64,000 nt of DNA from Amanita rubescens (lineage: Eukaryota; Basidiomycota; Agaricomycetes; Agaricales; Amanitaceae), in the NCBI GenBank assembly GCA_015039365.1, contig WION01000274.1:1-64000 (forward strand), given 5' to 3'. Under the pieces are notes generated by a model that was not told where the DNA came from, did no database searches, and saw nothing but the letters and a program-made list of their open reading frames with translations. Shown one piece after another: positions 54,192 through 64,000 of the stretch (position 1 is its first letter; every line of letters begins with the position of its first letter). The translations under genes and the position numbers were made by a program.

Positions 54192-56450
54192 ATGCGCTAC
54201 GCAATCGACCAACTTTCGCCTTCCAACACCGTAATCCTCCTCTTCACCCTCCTCCTTGCCTTTCAACTTGTCAGGTTCATCCGCGTCAAGAGATCCGGTG
54301 CTCGTACGCCCCAGCTCCAAGGCCCGTCGCCCACCAGCATCCTCTTCGGCCGACTCCATGAGGTGAATAGATCGAGAAACCGTGCAGCCACTTATGGACA
54401 ATGGGCAAGCAAATACGGGCAGGTTTTCCAAATACCTGCCCAGCTCGGTGAACGACGCATTATTCTATGTGATCCCAAGGCTATCGCCCATTTCCTCTCA
54501 AAGGATACGTTCACTTATGTTGGTTCATCGTTCTCCAAGTCTTTTGTCAAGAAATTTGTAAATTTGTCGTGTTTGGTTGCTGAAACTGTATTCTAAGAGT
54601 CTTCCATCATCCAGTTTGGCCCCAACATGATATATGCCGAAAATATGGATCACTTTAGGTATTGTTGTATAAAATTTGATTCTGGATATAGTAGAACTGA
54701 ACCAATTGATTGCAGGCAACGTCGGAATCTTGCGCCTGCATTTAGTAACGCGGCGCTTCGCTCGGCGACCAGCGTGTTCTATGATTCTGCATACAAGGCA
54801 AGTTCGCTTTCCCAGTTGAAAATGATTGCGAATGATCGTCGTGCAGGTCAAAGGATACTGGAATGCACAATTCGAATCTAAAGACGAAGTTGTGATCGAT
54901 GTACAGAAATGGTAAGTATACTTTTTTGCCTAAAATGCCTCGAGTCTGAAATGGCGATCTGAGGATAAACGCAATAACGTCAGTACTCGTCTCCCCAGCA
55001 ATGGCAACTCTTTAATTGAAAGTAACAGGCTCGATTCCCTCGGTATAGCTGGATTTGGACACGATTTCAAGTCTATCGACGGAGTTGAATCCCCCGTGAA
55101 TGACGTGTTCCGCTACTTCAACGATAGCGACAGCAATGATGCCCGGGTTATGATTGACATGATCGGTCCCACGTTCCCGTTCGTTCACCTTATTCCTTTC
55201 AGAACAATGCGCATGTTTGGGGCGTTGAAGAAGGCAACGGACATGATTGCTGCTGAGCTGATCCAGGGTTCGGAAAAGGAGAGGGATACTTCTAGCATTA
55301 AAGATCGGTCAATGCTTGGAATGTTAGGTGAGAGGATCGGTTGCCTATATGTTTTCCCGTGCCTGACGTAGCGTGTCAGTGAGAGGACGAACTGAAGATG
55401 CAAGTTTCAAAATGTTGCAAGATGAAATTGTTTCGCAGGTGCGTATGCTCGGACTCTGAATCGTCATTAGCGAACTCAATGGAAATATAGATCGTATGTA
55501 AGACTTGATTTTTTGAGTGGCCGTTACTCACGCAATATGTGTCCCAGAACATTCTTTTGTTTGCAGGTGAAGTCTTTGCTTTCTGCTTTCTGACTCGTGA
55601 GATCTAACAAGATGTGTTTAAAGGACACGAGACTACAGCCAGTGAGTAGCGTGCGCTCCTTGTAGATATGGTCTGACGTAGATCGTACAGTTAGTCTTGC
55701 GGTACGCACCTGTACTGGTCATCATTCATGTTGGTATTGACATTCTGTCAGTGGGTAATAATAGAACTAGCGCGCAAACCGGAGGTCCAATGCAAGCTGA
55801 GAGAAGAGCTACGACAATTTCCTAATAGTGATCCAACATGGGATCAATTGACATCGGAATTGCCTTACCTCAATGCCGTCGCACATGAATCGATAAGACT
55901 CCATCCACCTGTGGAAGATGTACTTCGCGTGGTACGACTTTCAAATCGATGTACAGGGTGGATATAATGTAGTTTCTAGGCGGCAGGGGACGACGTCATT
56001 CCGTTAGGGATCCCAATCGAAACGGCATCTGGCCAGGTGATCGACTCTCTTGTCGTTACCAAAGGAACAATTCTGTCTGCACCGTTTATATTCACCAATC
56101 GTAACGAGAGGTCTTGGGGTCCCGATGCGAAAGAGTTTAAACCTGAGCGATTCTTCCATGAGAACCCAAACGTGCAGAGACACCTGCTTTCGTTTTCAGA
56201 CGGGCCAAGGATTTGTTTGGGAAGGAACTTTGCCTTGGCTGAATTCAAAGTATGTCCATCTTCCATTACTAGACTCGACGTGACATTTCGGCAGGCCGTC
56301 CTATCCGTACTCATCCGAAACTTTTCCTTCGAGCTTTTGAATGGTCCCGACACTGAGATAGATGTGCATTTCTCGCTAATGAACCACCCGAAGATGGCCG
56401 GTCAACGAGGTGCGGCGCTTCCGATGCGAGTGAAGCAAGTTTTGGATTGA
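54192..56450 (+). CDS. Cytochrome P450, P450-1 (522 aa)
   Basis: Twelve exons sum to 1569 bp with consistent phases: 54192-54557, 54615-54658, 54716-54797, 54847-54911, 55029-55327, 55380-55438, 55548-55566, 55624-55641, 55691-55701, 55752-55931, 55980-56249, 56295-56450. An N-terminal membrane anchor (VILLFTLLLAFQLVRF) is followed by a Pro-rich hinge. Motifs are RQRRNLAPAFS (C helix), the I-helix AGHETTA split over two exons, HESIRLHPP (ExxR), FKPERF, and the heme loop FSDGPRICLG with the thiolate Cys. One intron has a GC-AG donor (after 54797), and one exon is only 11 bp. An ER-bound monooxygenase, probably tailoring a secondary metabolite together with OMT-1. CYP family not assigned. Confidence 0.9.
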
Positions 56451-57826
56451 ACGATGTTGGTTGAACTGTGTAATTGCCACTGCTCAGTTGTAATATGGTC
56501 GCAAAGCCTCTATACCCTTCATGATAATGGTGCACAGTTTCTAAGTTCAAGTCATCATTAATATGTCGACTGGGAGATGGAAGAATGAGTCCACATGACC
56601 GTCACACACGGTCAGCAACATAGTGCTTCGCGTAGCAAGCAACGCGCTTTCAGGCTCCGTATCCAGAAAAGTCTGCTCTGGACAGCGCAAGTGAATTTCA
56701 AATCTACCAACGGAGTCATCATTATGTAATGTGATAAAACGGGTAATACTTTCCAGGGGATCGAACCCGTGAGTACAAGATGTAGGGCCCTTGCGAAGGG
56801 GCTCATCAGAGGGCTTTAACCACCGCGCGCTACTCAACTTATCCAGGTACGTAGAAACAGCGTTTGTTAGATAAGTCGCTGAGTCAGCCGCCCGGAGCTG
56901 AGTTCAATGGGGGGTCATGTCTCCCGCTGGCTTTCTAACTATACAGGCAGCAAAAAAACAGAATTAATTAATTACTTATTGTACGAGAGAGTGTGTGGGA
57001 GAGAATGTCCAAAGGCGGTCGGCCTAAAGTGGTATGTCAATTGAAACCTATCGAAACTCAGTTAGGACCTAAATGCGCTACACCTCTCCCGCTCCCTGGG
57101 ACATTGGACTGCCAGCCCGATCGCTCCCAACGCGTGGACTTTGCGCTAGTCTACCTGTGCGGCTCGCGTGCTCGACGACGACTAAGCAGTGACTAAGGCT
57201 CAGTCGGCAGTCTCCGAGGATAATGCCGAAACAGCAACGTCAAACATAGGTCCTGCAAAAAAGAGAAGCCAGGTTCTGCGACCGCAGCGGCGCTCTGATG
57301 CGGTTCTCTCTTTCAAGTTGTTTCTCTCATCAGGCTTCGTGGTCCTGGGACTTCCGGCTCAAATTTCAACATTCCATGCCAAACTTGAACCGAGCCATGT
57401 TCTGTCCTATTGTTAGATTTCTTGAGATTGATGTGCGAACACAAGCCCATCTTTGTACATTTTGACCATCAACTACTAAGTCTCACCCAGGAACAGTTTC
57501 GATCAAGGAAATGGACTTCCAGTGCCAAGATCATTCGTTCCTCTTGTACGTAAGGTTCCGTTGTTCGAGTGTCCAACCTCACCCGTGGGTTGTGGTTCGC
57601 TTCATAGGTGAGGTTCGCTTCATTGATTCGGTGATGCAATGATGTGCTGACCGTCTGCCACAGACTTTTCATTCAAAATTTCTCAATCCGATAACGTCGC
57701 TTATAAACAAAAATCTGTGTAAATGTTCCTTCTCTACGTAAGGCTCTTGACGAGATGAATGGAAATAACACAGAATTCTAACGCCCTTAAAAGCGCGGCT
57801 CTCTGCTTGAGGCCTTCCCAACAGAC
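56451..57826. other. Region between the two OMT-P450 modules
   Basis: No protein gene recognised. The minus strand at about 56850-56740 has a tRNA-like arrangement: AGCGCGCGGTGGTTAAAGC followed about 50 bases later by GGTTCGATCCC (exact polymerase III B-box). A complete cloverleaf could not be drawn. A short Arg-rich frame over 56993-57196 is not convincing. Confidence 0.35.
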
Positions 57827-59642
57827 ATGTCCCAGCAGGTCCGCCAACTACTCGATCTCATGAAAAGATCCGTTAAATCTCTCGAGAAAGCATGTAATGA
57901 AAGTGATACTCAATTGCCCGACCTCGATATGCCCTACACCCCTGATTCTGAAGCATTTCGGGCCAACGCAGCCGCAGCAAAGGCCGCAAGTGTTATCAGC
58001 GCAGTTGCAATGCAACTGGATGCCATTGTATCTCCACCGCGAAATGTTTTGTACTACGCCTTAAACGGGGTAAGTCCCATCGTTCGTGCCGCACCATGCA
58101 AGTCACTGAACACGACTAAGCATTGGAAATCAGCTGCTCTTCGCGTGTGCTTAGAGGGGAACGTGACTGAAATTCTCCGTGAGGCGGGGCCAGAGGTCGG
58201 TTGTCAATGATATCATCAATGGATCTCATTTTTAAACAGTTTTGCAGGGGCTACACGTTGAGCATATCGCTGCCAAGAATAAGTTGGATGTACACAAGCT
58301 CGGTAAGACCAAATGCTTTGGTGAAATATAGTATCTAAATCGTTCCACAGCTTCTAGTTTGAGGCTGTTGGCCACACACCATGTTTATCGTGAGGTGAAG
58401 CCGGATGTCTTCGCAAATAATCGAGTTTCGAGCTTGGCGGACACTTCGAAAGCGAGTGCAGAAATTATCGCAAAGTATGTACCTGCTGGACATCTTGTCA
58501 TCAGTCCAGCTGACGTGCCATAGCCCAGATCATAAACATGACAACACAGTTGGAATTTCCGCTTTTGCTAGCTTCTTGTAAGTCGACTTCCAGCACTTGA
58601 CATAAATCCTACTACTAACAGTTCAATTTAAATAAGCGTTGATGAAGTTGCCAAGTCGTCAGCATATTTCTACGAGAACGCTAGTGATCCCAAGATTGCC
58701 AATTCTGGAGAGCCTGCTGATTGTCCTTTCGCAAAAATAGTCGGTAACGGGACTCCGTTTTGGGATTGGCTCGAAAGACCGGAGAACGCCGTCAGGCAAC
58801 GTAGGTTTGACATCGGCATGCGGGGCACTCAAGTTATGACGACCGCGGGGCCGATTATGTCAGGTAACCAAGGGTGGTAGTAATAACTTTGTGTACAGGC
58901 GGCTTACTACGAGAAAATAGCATACGACTGGATATCACTTCCCGCCGATGCCCTAGTCGTGGATGTCGGTGGTGGTATCGGATCGACTTCTATACCCCTT
59001 GCCAAAGCATTTCCCCAACTGAAGATCGTGGTTCAAGATCGGAAGCCTGTTGTTGAAACAGGTATTGAGGTAGATTCATTTACCAAGTAGTGCAAGTGCG
59101 AACCTGATTCCCATGTTGTAGATTTGGAAAAAGGAACTACCCGACGCTTTGACGTCTGGTCGTATTCAATTCGAAGGTTAGCGACCAACGAAATGATGCT
59201 GATTATCGTCTAATGCTGAGGCTCAGCGCACGACTTCTTCACTCCTCAACAACGCAAGGACGTCGCTGTCTTTTTCACACACCATGTGCTGCACGACTGG
59301 TCTGACAAGTATTGCAATATAATCTTGAAGCACTTAAGAAACGCTGCCACGCCCGACACGAAACTCATTTGCATGGAAATGGTTTTGCCCCATGCATGTT
59401 GCAACATGGAGGAAAATAATGTTGTCTATGATCTTGACATGACCGTACGTCCTTCTACATGTTCCTTCTAAGAGTGCTCGTATTGAACAACGCAGATGTT
59501 GACACTTTTCAATTCACATCAACGGACGGTCCGTCAGTTTGATGAGCTCTTCGAAGCTGCCGGTTGGAAGCTCATGGATGTGCGTCGGCGAATTAGCGTC
59601 TATGTGACGGCTATTTCGTCCCTTGAGGCCGTTCCCATTTGA
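57827..59642 (+). CDS. SAM-dependent O-methyltransferase, OMT-2
   Basis: Paralogue of OMT-1 with the same exon pattern; start MSQQVRQLLDLMKRS at 57827 and stop at 59640-59642. SAM motif VDVGGGIGSTS and KIVVQDRKPVVE are kept, and the catalytic region is FTHHVLHDWSDKYC. The same late acceptor (AAAATAG/CATACGACTGG) is needed before the SAM domain, and the frame is then open. Compared with OMT-1 it lacks about 20 codons after the VLPHAC segment, which in OMT-1 contains a Pro-rich insert. Substitutions are spread over the whole protein, more than between the two P450s, so substrate choice may have shifted. Followed by P450-2 in the same direction. Confidence 0.85.
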
Positions 59643-61680
59643 TCATCGAAAAATGAACATAGAATCAACTTCTTATTGAGTTGTACCACTACGAACGGTC
59701 AAAGTCAAACTTCATAATGCTATGATTGATGGATCTCGTCGCGAACGTCCCTGAGATCGAGTTTGATGTCAACAAGGAAAGGTATAACGTAGCAAAGATA
59801 AGACGATGATACCGATGTGGACCGATTAAGATTGGCAGAAATCCGAAGTCTGATGTGCGTCAATGGGTAGGTGTTGAAAAAACAGGCAGTGCTCGTTGAG
59901 CTGCTTGAAATTGAACATCGGCAGATGAAGCGCCAGCTTTCTGTTTTGTGCGTGCTACCTTTTTTGTCAGATAAGAAGTTTATGGCATTGTTTTTTAAAA
60001 TCTTGTTTCCAGTGCTGTAAAGAGGAAAGCAAGAGGCATACATGCAGCTCGTGCTCAGGCGTGTGCATGGCCCTGGCTGTGCAGTGGTTACAGTCAGTGG
60101 GTTTCTCGGGGAAGAGTCGACGATTATGGGTGCATGATTGGTGATCGCGCATGTCAGGCGGGCACGGAGTAATCAGCAAGCTCAAGGAAGAAGCGTTTAT
60201 GGGCGCGCGGGCCTATATGAACATTTTCCCCTTGTTTTTGACCATTAGCTATTGCTTGCCCGGCAGACTGGCTTCAAGTTTCCAATGTCGGTCGGCAGCA
60301 TTACACTCGGACGAAATGCAGTGTTCTCGAAGGATGCTGGTTGAGCCACTTCGCCTGCAGAATCGGCGGGTCGGTCGGCACGTTCATTTCCCTAAATTCC
60401 CACATGCGAGGGACAGTAGCAGGGGGTGGAGGTGAGTAGCGGAAAAGAGACGAAGGAGTTCGAAGTTGAGACGTCATTTGAAGGACATGTTGGGGCCGCC
60501 CTTGAGGACTGCTTCGTTGACGTAGAGATGTGGGCAATGAGTGTCACAATCACCGCTGAACCGTTGGAGGCCGAAGGGGAGCAGTGAGTTCGGCGAGAAA
60601 AACATGCACTGCTCGTTCCTACTAGAGCTTCCGAGGGATATTCGCGTTTCCTTCGGTTATCCGTCTTTTAGGAGTTTAAGAAGCGGGCCGGGGAGTGAAT
60701 CGGATATATCATGTGGCTGCTTGAACTTGGTTTCTGATAACGTTGCGACGGCGACCCCAATGTTCTCAATACTAGGAATTATGAGTTGACAGGAGACTTT
60801 TACGGTATGGCGACACGCACAGTCACAGTGGATCTCCCCCATAGCAAGACTTGGCAAGCACGACAACCAAAAAAAACTTTGACAGTGATGAAGCCGAGAT
60901 ATTATGACCGAAATCTTGGTCGGGATTATTAGGCTAGATCCGATATGCGAGGAAATGAAGAATGGGGATTTAGGGAGGTAACCCTGAAGAAAATATCAGA
61001 ATACTCACCGTTCGAAACACAAGAAGCATGGGGGTTGAAGGATGGTATTTCGTAATTCTGCGTGCGGGAGAATGAGATAATCCTTGTGGTGTATACATCA
61101 CTGCCTGACGCCAAAAGCTCCCAGGGTCAGATTGCATTCTTCCCTCTACGCGTTTCAGTGCTCAGATGTCAGTTTTGGGGAAAGGATCGAATGGGACTTT
61201 ACTTGAGTGGGTCCTTGAGTCAAAACGGATGGGCGAAGCCCCGGGAGGGACTCCCGGCCCGAAATGCTGGGAGTCGGCGAAGCGAGCTCTGAGGGTGGGC
61301 GGGCACCGAGCAGGTCAGCCTTTCGACTTTTGACAGCGCGTTAGACTAAGAAGGAGGGAAGACATCTGAAGGGCAGCTTAGAGTCTTCCTTAGTTCGGAC
61401 CTGAGAGAGGGAGTGGCGGGTGGGCGCGAAAAGGTAGTCGGCTGCACAGCCACTTCGCGTAGACTACATTCTACGTCCTCGGCTCTCCTAGAATTACCAA
61501 ACTCTATTAATGTGAAGTTAATGACGCTTAGTCTCTGGAAGATACCGATTATCGGGAAACCGGTGGTGATCGGCGATTGGTCGTCCTGGTCGTCCTTATA
61601 TTCGATCTGTTTTCGCGCAAGCACTCTTACTAGAGACACGCTGTAGTGCTGAGCGAGTCAAAACCCTCTCAGTCCCCAGC
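59643..61680. other. Spacer between OMT-2 and P450-2
   Basis: No gene recognised. It is about 800 bp longer than the OMT-1/P450-1 spacer. 60640-60920 resembles 53590-53830, and the last about 100 bp before the P450 start (TTGGTCGTCCTGGTCGTCC) resemble the region before P450-1. Parts such as 59950-60540 have no counterpart and look like an insertion of unknown origin. Confidence 0.45.
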
Positions 61681-63928
61681 ATGCGCTATGCGATTGACCA
61701 ACTTTCGCCTACAAACACCGCAATCCTCCTCTTCGCCCTCCTCGTTGCATTTCAATTTGTCAGGCTCATCCGCCTCAAGAGATCCGGTACTCGTACACCC
61801 AAGCTCCAAGGCCCGTCGCCCACCAGCCTCCTCTTCGGCCGACTCCATGAGGTGAATAGATCGAGAAACCGTGCAGCCACTTATGGACAATGGGCAAGCA
61901 AATACGGGCAGGTTTTCCAAATACCTGCCCAGCTCGGTGGACGACACATTATTCTATTGGACCCCAAGGCTATCGCCCATTTCCTCTCAAAGGATACGTT
62001 CACCTATGTTGGTTCATCGTTTTCCAAGTCTTTCATCAAGAAATTTGTAAATTTGTCGTGTTTAATTGCTGAAACTGTATTCTAAGAGTATCCAGTTTGG
62101 CCCCAACATGATATATGCCGAAAATATGGATCACTTTAGGTGTGAAATTTGGTTCCAGATATAGTATAACTGAACCTATCTTATTCCAGGCAACGTCGGA
62201 ATCTTGCGCCTGCATTTAGTAACGCGGCGCTCCGCTCGGCGACCAGCGTGTTCTATGAATCTGCATACAAGGCAAGTTCGCTTTCCCAGTTGAAAATGTT
62301 CGCGAATGATTGCTGCGCAGGTCAAAGGATACTGGAACGCACAATTCGAATCTAAAGACGAAGTTGTGATCGATGTACAGAAATGGTAACTATACTTTTT
62401 ATGCCTAAAATGCGTCGAATCTGAAATGGTGATCTGAGGATAAACGCAATAACGTCAGTACTCGTCTCTCCAGCAACTTATGGCAACTCTTTAATTGAAA
62501 ATAACAGGCTCGATTCCATCGGTATAGCTGGATTTGGACACGATTTCAAGTCGATCGACGGAGTTGAATCCCCCGTGAATGACGTATTCCGCTACTTCAA
62601 CGATAGCGACAGCAATGATGCCCGGGTTATGATTGACATGATCGGTCCCATATTCCCGTTCGTTCACCTTATTCCTTTCAGAACAATGCGCATGTTTGGG
62701 GCGTTGAAGAAGGCGATGGACCTAATTGCTACTGAGCTGATCCAAAGCTCGGAGACGGAGAGGGATACTTCTAGCATTAAAGATCGGTCAATGCTTGGAA
62801 TGTTAGGTGAGAGAGGATCGTTTGCCTATATGTCTTCCCGTGCCTGACGTGGCGTGTCAGTGAGAGGACGAACTGAAGATGCAAGTTTCAAAATGTTGCA
62901 AGATGAAATTGTTTCGCAGGTGCGTATACTCGGACTCGACTCTGAATCGTCATTAGCGGACTCAATGGAAATATAGATTGTATGTAACACTTGATTTTTT
63001 TGAGTGACTGTTACTCACGCAATATGTGTTCCAGAACATTCTTTTGTTTGCAGGTGAAGTTTTTGCTTTCTGACTCGTCAGATCTAACAAGATGTGTCTA
63101 AAGGACACGAGACTACAGCCAGTGAGTAGCGTGCACTCCTTTCAGATATAATCTGACGTAGATCGTACAGTTAGTCTTGCGGTACGTACTTGTACTCGCC
63201 GTCATTTATGTTGGTATTGACATTATCAGTGGGTACTAATAGAGCTAGCACGCAAACCGGAGGTTCAATGCAAGCTGAGAGAAGAGCTACGACAGTTTCC
63301 TAATAGCGATCCAACATGGGATCAATTGACATCGGAATTGCCTTACCTCAATGCCGTCGCAAATGAATCAATAAGACTCCATCCACCTGTGGAAGATGTA
63401 CTTCGCGTGGTACGACTTTCAAATCGATGTACAAGCTGGATATAAAGTAGTTTCTAGGCGGCAGGGGATGACGTCATTCCGTTAGGGATCCCAATCAAAA
63501 CGGCATCTGGCCAGGTGATCGACTCTCTTGTCGTTACCAAAGGAACAATTCTGTCTGCACCGTTTATATTCACCAATCGTAACGAGAGGTCTTGGGGTCC
63601 CGATGCGAAAGAGTTCAAACCTGAGCGATTCTTCCATGAGAACCCAAACGTGCAGAGACATCTGCTTTCATTTTCAGACGGGCCAAGGATTTGTTTGGGA
63701 AGGAACTTTGCATTGACTGAATTCAAAGTATGCCCATCTTCCATTACTAGACTTGACGTGACATTTCGGCAGGCCGTCCTATCCGTACTCATCCGAAACT
63801 TTTCCTTCGAGCTTTTGAATGGTCCCGACACTGAGATAGATGTGCATTTCTCGCTAATGAACCACCCGAAGATGGCCGGTCAACGAGGTGCGGCGCTTCC
63901 GTTGCGAGTGAGGCAAGTTTTGGATTGA
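61681..63928 (+). CDS. Cytochrome P450, P450-2
   Basis: Near-copy of P450-1 with the same exon order, including the GC-AG intron after SVFYESAYK, the 11-bp exon TTAGTCTTGCG and the split I-helix motif. N-terminal anchor AILLFALLVAFQFVRL; ExxR region NESIRLHPP; PERF; heme loop FSDGPRICLG. No frame break was found. A handful of substitutions per exon separate the copies, and several introns carry small indels. A 12-bp difference lies before the I-helix intron end (the repeated TTTGCTTTC is shortened). Function as for P450-1; an active duplicate is likely. Confidence 0.88.
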
Positions 63929-64000
63929 ACGATGTTGGTTGAGCTGTGTAATTGTAGTTGTAATATAATTCCAAAGCATTTGTGGAAGCATGTCACGAAA

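Larger units (their letters stand above)
51050..63928 (+). repeat. Direct duplication of an OMT-P450 module
   Basis: Unit 1 is 51050-56450 and unit 2 is 57827-63928, in the same orientation and gene order. The P450 parts are nearly identical, including introns. The OMT parts and spacers are more diverged. Confidence 0.85.

Overview
The window looks like a gene-poor, repeat-rich accessory region from an Agaricomycete (mushroom-forming basidiomycete). The support is: genes split by many short introns (about 45-90 bp, GT-AG); several genes resembling the fungus-expanded FunK1 protein-kinase family; a Helitron with a very large replicase/helicase gene; an aegerolysin gene; and a duplicated O-methyltransferase/cytochrome P450 pair. 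All assignments come from reading motifs by eye. No database search was run.

Layout. 0.2-1.7 kb: a broken FunK1 copy fused from two different kinase genes. 2.2-7.1 kb: three elements of an unrecognised small-protein family (two genes here, C1 and C2, plus a fragment), a truncated copia-type LTR element and an intact aegerolysin gene. 8.2-13.0 kb: two FunK1-type genes on the minus strand. 13.5-16.1 kb: dispersed repeat and decayed gene pieces, including a relic of ATP-citrate lyase. 16.2-17.4 kb: a second copy of the small-protein block (C3). 17.5-26.0 kb: one 8.57-kb AT-rich Helitron, inserted into the 3' end of yet another FunK1 copy. 26.6-29.0 kb: a minus-strand gene that reads as a protein kinase fused to two ING-like PHD fingers. 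30.6-36.2 and 40.5-46.0 kb: two tandem pairs of FunK1 type A (active-looking) followed by type B (catalytic Asp lost), separated by a membrane-protein gene. 46.6-50.3 kb: ordinary host genes, namely a VPS9-domain Rab5 exchange factor and a conserved unknown. 51.0-63.9 kb: a directly repeated module of O-methyltransferase then P450, about 6.5-7.5 kb period.

How it fits together. The FunK1 genes, their 3'-flanking repeat, the small-protein block and the OMT-P450 module have all been duplicated within the window, and the copies are at different stages of decay. This gives internal controls: an uninterrupted paralogue defines the Helitron ends to about one base, and intact A/B genes expose the frameshift, deletion and fusion in the broken copies. 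The OMT-P450 modules look like a small secondary-metabolism tailoring unit. The aegerolysin and small-protein genes look like accessory genes. VPS9 and its neighbour are probably the edge of conserved host sequence.
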